Assembly: GCF_027924185.1 (NCBI RefSeq)
Contig: NZ_BRVO01000001.1
Span: 310,001-374,000, forward strand
Reading direction: 5' to 3'
From: Neptunitalea lumnitzerae
GTDB taxonomy: Bacteria > Bacteroidota > Bacteroidia > Flavobacteriales > Flavobacteriaceae
Length of the DNA stretch: 64,000 nucleotides
Shown here: positions 1 to 7,868 of the stretch, one piece after another
Layout: the number at the start of each line of letters is the position of its first letter
How positions within the stretch are numbered: the first letter of the stretch is position 1
Made by a program: the position numbers and the translations under genes
The notes under the pieces: generated by a model
Told to the model about the DNA's origin: nothing
What the model saw: only the letters and a program-made list of their open reading frames with translations
The model's database searches: none

Positions 1-520
1 CATCGTCACCCTGAACTCGATTCAGGGTCGCACAAGTAACTCACATACTGATTGGGTCACTCAGATGAGATGTTGAAACAAAGCCCCCTAGCCCCCAAAG
101 GGGGAAACTCACTCTTATGAGATGCTGAATCTAGTTCAGCATGACGGTACAACACCAATCATCGTCACCCTGAACTCGATTCAGGGTCGCACAAGTAGCT
201 CACGTACTCATTGGATTACTCAGATGAGATGTTGAAACAAAGCCCCCTAGCCCCCAAAGGGGGAAACTCACTCTTATGGGATGCTGAAACCAGTTCAGCA
301 GGACGGAAAACCACAAAACTATGGTCACCCTAAACTCGATTCAGGGTCGCACAAGTAACTCACGTACTGATTGACTCACTCGGAGGAGATGATGAATCCA
401 GTTCAGCAGGACGGTACAACACAAACCATCGTCACCCTGAACTCGATTCAGGGTCGCACAAGTAACTCACATACTGATTGACTCACTCTTATGGGATGCT
501 GAATCAAGTTCAGCAGGACA
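1..520. repeat. REP-like palindrome array 1
   Basis: Four units begin near positions 1, 160, 320 and 427. Each starts with a hairpin (box A, arms ACCCTGAA and TTCAGGGT around CTCGA) and ends with a second hairpin (box B, arms ATGCTGAA and TTCAGCAT in the best copies). The spacer is conserved (cacaagtaactcacatactg). The first two units are longer because they also hold a degenerate half box B (gatgttgaaacaa) followed by a C-rich motif, CCCCCTAGCCCCC then AAAGGGGG. I see no gene in it. The array continues past the left edge or starts there. No promoter was recognised between 521 and the first gene at 635. Confidence 0.9.
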
Positions 521-634
521 TAGATTGTTTTATATTCAAATCTGAAAGCCTACAGTTCACTCAATCCTTAAATTTCATTTAACTTACACCTGCTAAGGAA
601 TGTTTATTTTTATTGTTTACAATTCCGTATTTTC

Positions 635-2428
635 ATGTTTTACAGAACCATTTGTTTACTCCTACTCATAAGTTTTAGTGCTATGGCGCAACAAACCAAT
701 TCCCCTACCCAAATTGCTTTTTTAGCAGATGTTCATTTACAAGATATTTATGGTAGTTTTTCAGACACTGATTATAAAGGTATTGTAAACCCTAAAATAG
801 GTAAGTACACTATTGCCCGCACTATGGGTTCGCAACTACATTCTACCCGCATATTTAATGAGAATTATTTTGCCTTTATAGCGGCTTTAGAAGATATAGT
901 AGCACGCAACATAAAACTGGTTGCCCTTCCCGGAGATTATTCAGATGATGGACAACCCATACACATCAAAGGGTTAAAACGCATACTGCAACACTATGAA
1001 CAGCAATATAATATACAGTTTTTCATTACTACCGGTAATCATGATCCGGTAGGACCTTTTCAGAAAGAATCTGGAAAAAGCGACTTTCTAGGGGAAGGTG
1101 GAAAAGCGCAACCTATTTATAGTAAAGAAGGATTGCATTCCGTAAACCCCGAAACAGAACACCCTACTATTATAACTAAAGACATTGCTAAAATGGGCTA
1201 TGATGGTATTTTAAAAGAGCTAGGGTCTTTTGGTTTTTATCCTAGAAAAGAACACCTTTATTGGGCTACTCCTTTCAGTACATACACTTATGAAGATTAT
1301 AGTTATGATAAAGCCCATAAAGAGGCACAACTACCCCACCGTACATATGAAGTTGAACCTAATTTTATAGTGCCTGACGTAAGTTATGTAGTAGAACCCA
1401 TACCGGGTATTTGGCTACTGGCTATTGATGGTGATGTATACCTACCCATAGATAAAAATAAAAGTGCCACCAACCCTAATAACTACCATGGTGCTAGTAC
1501 AGGTTACAACAATGTACTTACCAATAAGCAACACCTTATTAGCTGGGCAAAAAGGGTTGCAGATGAGGCCAAAAAACAAGGAAAAACGCTAATTACCTTT
1601 AGTCATTTTCCAATGGTTGATTTTAATGATGATGCTAGCAGTACCTTACGTGCATTGCTAGGTCCTAAAAAATGGCAATTAGAACGTGTACCCGATGAAA
1701 CGGTAGCTGAAGCTTTTGCAGAGGCTGGTATTACCATTCACGTAGCAGGACACATGCATATTAACGATACTGGGGTTCGCACTACCAAAAATGGAAATAC
1801 TTTAGTGAATATTCAGTCACCATCTTTAGCGGCTTATATTCCCGGGTATAAAATTTTAACCCTGCACGATAATACAACTGTTGAGGTTGAAACCATTACT
1901 TTAAATGAAGTGCCAAGATTCAATGAATTATTCCCAATATACGAAACAGAGCATCAATTCTTAACCACCTTAAACATACTTGGAATATGGGATAAAGAAG
2001 TACTTAACGCCAACACTTACCATGATTTTATGTTATGGCATTTAAAGGAATTGGTGCGTTTACGTTTTTTGAATGACTGGCCAGCACCCGTTAAAGAATT
2101 TTTACTTACTGCCAACCTAGAAACTATTGCTAATAAGACTAACGTAACGCTTTCAGATGGAGCTATTGCTTATTCGGGAACCGATTTATTATACGATTTT
2201 TACAAACTACGCAATGCCGATGTTTTAGCATTAAAAGATATTCCTGAAAAGCGATTAAAATATTATAGACAGCTCATAAAAGCTTATAAAACTATCACCC
2301 CCGCCGATACACTAACAGCACAATTACAACAAGTCTTTTTCTGTATGAATCAGTTTTTAAATGGGGCACCTTCACAACATTTTATGGTGAATTTAAAAAC
2401 TGGAGAGGTAAAAGCTATAGTCCCCTAG
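635..2428 (+). CDS. secreted calcineurin-like metallophosphoesterase
   Basis: This protein of 597 residues has a signal peptide (residues 1-18, ending AMA before QQ) and so acts in the periplasm or outside. The metallophosphoesterase motifs are all present in order: D32-x-H34 in LADVHLQD, GD in LPGDYSDDG, GNHD in TTGNHDPVG, a His in TFSHFP, and GHMH in VAGHMHIND. These bind the two metals. The C-terminal 200 residues match no domain I recognise. Its substrate (phosphomonoester, diester or nucleotide) cannot be read from sequence. It converges on a phosphatase/SusCD locus and is flanked on both sides by the same palindromic repeat family, which suggests a shared role in phosphate-ester use and a possibly unstable position. 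Confidence 0.92.
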   Translation: MFYRTICLLLLISFSAMAQQTNSPTQIAFLADVHLQDIYGSFSDTDYKGIVNPKIGKYTIARTMGSQLHSTRIFNENYFAFIAALEDIVARNIKLVALPGDYSDDGQPIHIKGLKRILQHYEQQYNIQFFITTGNHDPVGPFQKESGKSDFLGEGGKAQPIYSKEGLHSVNPETEHPTIITKDIAKMGYDGILKELGSFGFYPRKEHLYWATPFSTYTYEDYSYDKAHKEAQLPHRTYEVEPNFIVPDVSYVVEPIPGIWLLAIDGDVYLPIDKNKSATNPNNYHGASTGYNNVLTNKQHLISWAKRVADEAKKQGKTLITFSHFPMVDFNDDASSTLRALLGPKKWQLERVPDETVAEAFAEAGITIHVAGHMHINDTGVRTTKNGNTLVNIQSPSLAAYIPGYKILTLHDNTTVEVETITLNEVPRFNELFPIYETEHQFLTTLNILGIWDKEVLNANTYHDFMLWHLKELVRLRFLNDWPAPVKEFLLTANLETIANKTNVTLSDGAIAYSGTDLLYDFYKLRNADVLALKDIPEKRLKYYRQLIKAYKTITPADTLTAQLQQVFFCMNQFLNGAPSQHFMVNLKTGEVKAIVP

Positions 2429-2439
2429 AACACTCACTC

Positions 2440-3012
2440 TTATGGGATGCTGAATCTTGTTCAGCATGACGGAAAACAACAAAACAATCGTCACCCTGAA
2501 CTCGATTCAGGGTCGCACAAGTAACTCACATACTGATTGGATCACTCAGAGGAGATGCTGAATCTTGTTCAGCATGACGGAAAACAACAAAACAATCGTC
2601 ACTCTGAACCCGATTCAGGGTCGAACAAGTAGCTTACGTACTGATTGAATCACTCAGAGGAGATGCTGAATCTTGTTCAGCATGACGGAAAACAACAAAA
2701 CAATCGTCACCCTGAACTCGTTTCAGGGTCGCAAAAGTAGCTCACGTACTCATTGGCTCACTCTTATGGGATGCTGAATCAAGTTCAGCATGACGAGAGA
2801 CCACGAAACAATCGTCACCCTGAACTTGTTTCAGGGTCGCACTACTAGCTCACGTACTGATTAACTCACTCAGAGGAGATGCTGAAACCAGTTCAGCATG
2901 ACGGAAAACAACAAAACAATCGTCACCCTGAACTCGATTCAGGGTCGAACAAGTAGCTTACGTACTGATTGGATCACTCAGAGGAGATGCTGAATCAAGT
3001 TCAGCATGACGG
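2440..3012. repeat. REP-like palindrome array 2, 108-bp tandem period
   Basis: Box A recurs at about 2489, 2597, 2705, 2813 and 2921, exactly 108 bases apart, and box B alternates with it starting near 2446 and 2554. Units differ by scattered substitutions, several of them in the loop (CTCGA, CTTGT, CCCGA). The array starts about 15 bases after the stop of the metallophosphoesterase gene. It has the same family and orientation as the array at 1-520 but lacks the C-rich motif. No coding potential is seen. Bases 3013-3165 hold a hairpin and a palindrome listed separately. Confidence 0.92.
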
Positions 3013-3027
3013 GAAGTGCATTAACGC

Positions 3028-3057
3028 ATAAAGCGTAGCTGCAAGGCTACGCTTTAT
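3028..3057. terminator. bidirectional hairpin between convergent genes
   Basis: A 12-bp perfect stem (ATAAAGCGTAGC and its complement) with loop TGCAAG lies between the convergent metallophosphoesterase and alkaline phosphatase genes. The stem itself ends in AT-rich sequence on both sides, but there is no long T-tract, so termination in either direction is inferred. Confidence 0.6.
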
Positions 3058-3126
3058 AATAATTCAACTAAACACAAAAAAGTAATTCCTAATTGCCAAA
3101 AATTTGGGGTTTTTAGCAAACTGAAT

Positions 3127-3146
3127 TAACAATCTTAAGATTGTTA
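3127..3146. other. 20-bp perfect palindrome
   Basis: TAACAATCTT is followed directly by its complement AAGATTGTTA, 20 bases before the stop codon of the minus-strand phosphatase gene. There is no loop and no T-tract, so it looks less like a terminator than like a protein-binding site or a mRNA 3' end structure. The role is unknown. Confidence 0.5.
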
Positions 3147-3165
3147 GTAGGTTAAGTACTCAACA

Positions 3166-4938
3166 CTATTGTTCTAATATCTCCAATATTTTATGGAAGA
3201 TATCTGTATTTTCAAATACACCTTTAAACTGTTCTGCTTGCGGACCATAGGCAAATAATGGCACCATTACGGCGGTATGGTCGTGAGTTAAAAACCCAGC
3301 CTTAATACCATTATTATCCAAGCCTTGCATAATTGCCAAACCACTAGTTTCATGGTCGGCTGTAATAATTACTAGTGTATTTTTATTTTTATCAGCTACC
3401 TTTAATACCTCAGCAATTGTAGCATCAAAGTCTAGCATTTCATCTACAATACCTTTAATATTATTGGTATGTCCGTTACTATCTATTTTAGCACCTTCAA
3501 TCATCATAAAGTAAGGAGCTTCTTGAGCCTCTAATTGTTGTAGCACCTGCTTTACATGTTGTGGAAAAATAGCGCCACGCTCACTAGCCGCACCAATACT
3601 TTTTTCAGAAAGGTACATAGCCGCTTTCTCTTGTACCGAAGTAAAATCAGTTATATTCTTTTGAGTATATGTTTGGGAAATTGCAGGATAATCTTCTGCT
3701 CCAGCCGACACAAAAAAGTTGAGATTACTTTTACTTAAGTACTCTAAAATAGCCTTACTATTATCACGTTCTTCTACATGCGCAAAAAATGATGATGGAG
3801 TGGCCCCTGTAATACGGTCGGTAGTAGCAATTCCGGTAACAAAACCTTTTTCAGATAGGTACTCTACCATAGTAGTTAAAGCATTTCCATTCGGGTCTGT
3901 ACCAATAGCTCTATTATTTGTTTTAGTACCTGTTGCCATAGCCGTACCACCTGCTGCAGAATCGGTTACCAAATCATCATAAGAACTAGTTTTTACCAAC
4001 CCTATATCTTGTAATTGTGTTACCGTTAGGTTACCTCCATTGCTAATCATAGCAGAAGAAATCTGACTTAACCCATTTCCATCACCCACCATTAAAATAA
4101 CATTCAAAGGCTTACTTTGCTTATCATAAGCATAGGCAGGTTTATAAATATCTTGTTGTTGGGGTAAGGTATAACTTTGGGCATCTACGTTTGCCAAAAA
4201 TGCCGTAGCCTCGGCAGGTTTATCGGTATTTATGAAATCAACTCCTAATTTTGCAAACCTAAACCACGCGGTTTTAGTATCCGGAGCTGCCCAAAATCTA
4301 AATGGCTTACCTGTTTTATGTGCTTTTTCAATAACCGCGGTTACTTTTTGTAAATCTTCTTTTGTAAATCTACCTAACCCATTCCAAACCGAGTATGGTT
4401 TAAAGCTTGTACTTATCAAAGCCACCTTGCTCAAATCTGCCGTATCTAAATCATCTAAATTCTGATGATCGAACCAAACATAGTCAGGGTACTTATGGTA
4501 CTCTTTAAGTGCAGGTCTGTTTCCTGAAATTACCAACTTAAAATTCTCATTCCCTATTAATTTAGGGTAGTTTTCCATAATTTTCATCAACTGCTTCAGT
4601 GTTGGTTTTGCCTTAGATTTAAGGTCTACCAACAACTGCAGCGGTTGCAATGTGTTTTGCTCAGCCAACTGAGCAATTGGGGTAATATATAAAGATTCAA
4701 AAGTGTGGTTGGGGGTTATTTCATCCTCACTATGTGTTACGTATACTATGCCATTTTTTAAAAATACATCTACCTCTATTGAAGCCGCCCCGTTAGTATA
4801 AGCTCTCCAAAAAGGAAACTGCTGCTTATAATCGTTATGCGAATGTATAGCATACTGACTTTGTGCAAACAAAGAAGATACTCCTAAAACCAAAAGTAGT
4901 GTAGTGATTATTAAAACTCTATAGGTTTTGTTATTCAT
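3166..4938 (-). CDS. two-domain GDPD/PI-PLC-like and alkaline phosphatase protein
   Basis: The 590-residue protein has a signal peptide (about 1-25). Residues 30-250 resemble the PI-PLC/glycerophosphodiester phosphodiesterase superfamily: H32/H34 in HSHNDY, E55 and D57 in IEVDVF, H69 in VTHSE, and a typical C-terminal FINTDKP strand. Residues 278-590 are an alkaline phosphatase domain with metal ligand D286 (MVGDGNG), nucleophile S327 (VTDSAAGG), GHTNN and ITADHETSG. A diesterase joined to a monoesterase could release phosphate from glycerophosphodiesters or phosphoinositides in two steps; that is inference. The first domain might instead be catalytically inactive. It is the last gene of the locus and overlaps the upstream phosphatase by 8 bases, so the two are probably co-translated. 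Confidence 0.9.
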   Translation of the reverse strand: MNNKTYRVLIITTLLLVLGVSSLFAQSQYAIHSHNDYKQQFPFWRAYTNGAASIEVDVFLKNGIVYVTHSEDEITPNHTFESLYITPIAQLAEQNTLQPLQLLVDLKSKAKPTLKQLMKIMENYPKLIGNENFKLVISGNRPALKEYHKYPDYVWFDHQNLDDLDTADLSKVALISTSFKPYSVWNGLGRFTKEDLQKVTAVIEKAHKTGKPFRFWAAPDTKTAWFRFAKLGVDFINTDKPAEATAFLANVDAQSYTLPQQQDIYKPAYAYDKQSKPLNVILMVGDGNGLSQISSAMISNGGNLTVTQLQDIGLVKTSSYDDLVTDSAAGGTAMATGTKTNNRAIGTDPNGNALTTMVEYLSEKGFVTGIATTDRITGATPSSFFAHVEERDNSKAILEYLSKSNLNFFVSAGAEDYPAISQTYTQKNITDFTSVQEKAAMYLSEKSIGAASERGAIFPQHVKQVLQQLEAQEAPYFMMIEGAKIDSNGHTNNIKGIVDEMLDFDATIAEVLKVADKNKNTLVIITADHETSGLAIMQGLDNNGIKAGFLTHDHTAVMVPLFAYGPQAEQFKGVFENTDIFHKILEILEQ

Positions 4939-6070
4939 TGGTAGTAGTATTTAAAGCTTTAAAGAATTTGTGGTAAATCTCATTATTTTCATAAATACCT
5001 CTAAATAACTCTTCTCCCTTTCCTTTAGCAAATACGGGCACTAACTCTGTACTATGCTGGTTATCATGAAAATAAATTTGCACTTTATCTTTTACTTCTT
5101 GTTTTTTGCCATCAGCACCCGTTTTATAATATTTACCAATACTTGCCCCTCCGGTTTCGTGGTCTGCAGTAATTACCACTAAGGTATTTGGGTGTTTATT
5201 TACATAGTCTAATACAACCCCAATGGTTTTATCAAAATCAAGTACTTCTTTGATCATCATGGTATCATTTTCGGCATGTCCGCCCCAATCAATAAAAGAA
5301 CCTTCTACCATCATAAAAAAAGGTTTATTTTGCGCCTCAAAATAATCTAAAGCTGTTTTGGTAGCATCTGGCAAATAATCGCCACGCCCTTGAATTTTGT
5401 TTGGCAATTCATCATCTGCCAATATATAAGCATTAGGTTTACTAAAATCAGCCTTACCTAAAGAAACGGTATCTAATTTATAATTTTTAGCCAACAAACT
5501 ATCTAACAGATTTACTCCATCTGCACGTTTGTTAAAGAATTTTTTCCCGCCACCAGCAAAAAAATCAATATTCGCATCTATCAATTGTTTTGCAATTTCT
5601 TCATGCATATCTCTGTCTGCAACATGAGCATAAAAGGCAGCCGGTGTTGCATGTGTAATAGAGGTTAAGCTTACCAAACCAGTAGCATACCCTTGTTTTT
5701 TAAGGTCTTCTAAAATAGTAGCCTTAGGCATTGTATCTGTAGTAACACCAATAGCTCTTTTATATGTTTTTTCTCCAATAGAAAAAGCGGTTGCGCCAGC
5801 AGCAGAATCAGTAATTAAATAATTGCTACTAGAAGTTCTACTTAATCCTAAAGAAGTAAATTGTTTAAAGTTTGGAGTTTCATCACCAAAATAAAAAGCA
5901 CTAGATACTTGCGGAACTCCCATACCATCACCTACCATAAAAATAATGCTAAGTGGCTCTTCATTTGTAGCAGAAGTAGTCTGCTCAGTTGTTGTTTCTG
6001 TAGCCTTATCGCATCCCCAAGTTAAAGATGCCAAAGCTACTACCATTGCTATTTTTCCTAAATATCTCAT
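4931..6070 (-). CDS. PhoA-type alkaline phosphatase lipoprotein
   Basis: The 379-residue protein begins with a lipoprotein signal ending in LTWGC (C20), so it should be membrane-anchored. A Thr/Glu-rich linker follows. Alkaline phosphatase motifs are complete: metal ligand D48 in MVGDGMG, nucleophile S89 in ITDSAAGATA, WGGHAEND, and TADHETGG. It would hydrolyse phosphate monoesters with Zn/Mg. It is homologous to the second domain of its downstream neighbour, so the pair probably arose by duplication. It follows susD after a 74-base gap that contains a terminator-like hairpin, which may lower its transcription relative to the importer. Confidence 0.93.
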   Translation of the reverse strand: MRYLGKIAMVVALASLTWGCDKATETTTEQTTSATNEEPLSIIFMVGDGMGVPQVSSAFYFGDETPNFKQFTSLGLSRTSSSNYLITDSAAGATAFSIGEKTYKRAIGVTTDTMPKATILEDLKKQGYATGLVSLTSITHATPAAFYAHVADRDMHEEIAKQLIDANIDFFAGGGKKFFNKRADGVNLLDSLLAKNYKLDTVSLGKADFSKPNAYILADDELPNKIQGRGDYLPDATKTALDYFEAQNKPFFMMVEGSFIDWGGHAENDTMMIKEVLDFDKTIGVVLDYVNKHPNTLVVITADHETGGASIGKYYKTGADGKKQEVKDKVQIYFHDNQHSTELVPVFAKGKGEELFRGIYENNEIYHKFFKALNTTTNE

Positions 6071-6088
6071 CTCTCTTTTTTAAAAAAT

Positions 6089-6121
6089 AATGGCAGAAAG
6101 CATACTTCACTTTCTGCCATT
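6089..6121 (-). terminator. hairpin with T-tract between susD-like and phosphatase genes
   Basis: On the minus strand a 12-bp perfect stem (AATGGCAGAAAG and its complement, loop of 9) is followed by ATTTTTT. This has the form of a rho-independent terminator located inside an otherwise continuous minus-strand gene run. It may terminate part of the susCD transcript or protect its 3' end. I found no promoter in the remaining 18 bases before the phosphatase start. Confidence 0.7.
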
Positions 6122-6144
6122 AGAATACACTTATGCTTAATCAA

Positions 6145-7848
6145 TTAATATCCAGTATTTTGTTCTAAATACCCCTCTGCACCTGGTGCATCAATAACAC
6201 TTTGTGGAATAGGGAATAAACGTTTGTGCGGATCGGCATCTGTTTTAGAAGTCCAAGAATCCTCATAATGTCCAAATCTAATCATATCAGAACGTCTTTG
6301 CATTTCCCAATAAAACTCAAAACCACGCTCACGGTACATAATATCTAAATCAATAGCCGTTAAAGCAGCAGGTACAGGAGTTCTTGCTGTTCTAGAAGTT
6401 CTTACAAAGTTTACATCTGCTAAAGCACCAGCGTTATCTCCATTTCTAAGATATGCCTCTGCACGCATCATATAAATATCTGCATAACGTAATAAAACTA
6501 AATCTGCTTGCCCTCTGTTTCTACCGGTGTTAGAAGTACTAGAAAACTGGTATTTCTCTACACGGTATCCATCTGAGTAATCTCTGTTATTTTCAAGGTC
6601 AATAAGTAAAGTATGGTCTACATAACTATCGTACCCACCTCTTTGTTCAATTACAGGCCCTACATAATAAGAACCATCTGAACATAAGTCAAAAGGTTGT
6701 CCATCATCAGCATTACGTAATCCCCATTGTACACCTCTTAAAATACCTCTATTAATTTCAAAATCAGCACCATCAATACAAAAAGAATCGTCTGTAGTGT
6801 ATCCATCAGGCACTACTAAATTCTCTTTAAAGAAACGGTTATCTGCCTCAGCAGGGTCTACATTCCCATACGCATCTACCCAAGTTTGGTAAAAGTCTGG
6901 CGTAATAGCAGGCCCATCAGTACCATTTGCACCAGGGTAAGCAGGTAACGGATACATACTACCTGAAAGTGACCAATAAGCCCAACGGTTATGGCTACCT
7001 TCTAACTCAGGACGTTGATCTATTGCAAAAATAAGCTCTGGGTTTTCGTGGTTATCATCATCAAATACATCAAAATATTCTGGTGAAAGACTAAACTGAC
7101 CTGAATTGATTACTTGATTACAATGGTAAATTACATTATTCATATCTTCTGCAGAAAATGAAGGAGTACCATAAGGGTCACGGTATACCGCAGCATTTAA
7201 GTATAATTTTGCTAAGAAACCATGTACTGCCTGGCTGGTAATTCTACCTGGCCCTACTGTATCATCTAAATAATCTGCAACTTCTAAAAATTCACTTTCA
7301 ATATAATCTATCGCCTCTTGTCCTCTTAAAATCTGAGAAGTTTCTTGCGTAGAATTTTTCACAAAGGCAATACCCCAGTTATCTAAGATTAATAAATTAT
7401 AATATGCTCTTAAAGCACGCATTTCATACGTAGCTGCAATAGCATCCGGATTATCTGGAGTTTTACTAAACTCTTCTATAGCTACAACAGCCCTTGCAAA
7501 CAAATCGGTAGTTAAATAACTCCAAGCATCTCCTACAACTCCATTACTTGTAGTAAATGTATGTCTGTGTAGCTCAATATATTTTCCGTTATCATACCAG
7601 TCCTGATTTGCCCCACGTGGAGGTAAAATACCTTCATCTGAAGCCACTAACTGCAATCCAAAATAACGTGTATGTCTAAAAGCTTGCGCCATTGGCCCAT
7701 AGGCAGCAGATAAAAATGCATCTACCGAGCTTGATACCGTTTCGTCTCCGGTTAAAGACTCATCTATTACTTGCTCCTCTAAATCGGTACAACCCCATGT
7801 AAATAAAAGATTGATCCCTAAAAACGCTATACATATTTTCTTTATCAT
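6145..7848 (-). CDS. SusD/RagB-like outer-membrane substrate-binding lipoprotein
   Basis: The 567-residue protein has a lipoprotein signal ending FTWGC (C20), placing it on the outer membrane surface. Features typical of SusD proteins are the N-terminal region of helices with TPR-like repeats (YEMRALRAYYNLLILDNWG), the LRYADIYMMRAEAYLR helix, and the C-terminal ERGFEFYWEMQRRSDMIRF and LFPIPQSVID segments. SusD proteins cap the SusC channel and bind the ligand. The gene starts 20 bases after the susC-like gene and is certainly its partner. Most relatives bind glycans or peptides; the phosphatases downstream suggest a phosphorylated ligand here, which is inference. Confidence 0.96.
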   Translation of the reverse strand: MIKKICIAFLGINLLFTWGCTDLEEQVIDESLTGDETVSSSVDAFLSAAYGPMAQAFRHTRYFGLQLVASDEGILPPRGANQDWYDNGKYIELHRHTFTTSNGVVGDAWSYLTTDLFARAVVAIEEFSKTPDNPDAIAATYEMRALRAYYNLLILDNWGIAFVKNSTQETSQILRGQEAIDYIESEFLEVADYLDDTVGPGRITSQAVHGFLAKLYLNAAVYRDPYGTPSFSAEDMNNVIYHCNQVINSGQFSLSPEYFDVFDDDNHENPELIFAIDQRPELEGSHNRWAYWSLSGSMYPLPAYPGANGTDGPAITPDFYQTWVDAYGNVDPAEADNRFFKENLVVPDGYTTDDSFCIDGADFEINRGILRGVQWGLRNADDGQPFDLCSDGSYYVGPVIEQRGGYDSYVDHTLLIDLENNRDYSDGYRVEKYQFSSTSNTGRNRGQADLVLLRYADIYMMRAEAYLRNGDNAGALADVNFVRTSRTARTPVPAALTAIDLDIMYRERGFEFYWEMQRRSDMIRFGHYEDSWTSKTDADPHKRLFPIPQSVIDAPGAEGYLEQNTGY

Positions 7849-7868
7849 TGTAATACTGTTTTTATAAT

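Noticed and set aside
1-520. Possible CRISPR array
   Set aside because: Repeats are palindromic hairpins with conserved spacers between them, long units and no unique spacers; no cas genes are present.
1-3012. Insertion sequence or composite transposon around the metallophosphoesterase
   Set aside because: No transposase gene, no terminal inverted repeats with target duplications, and the repeats are short palindromes.
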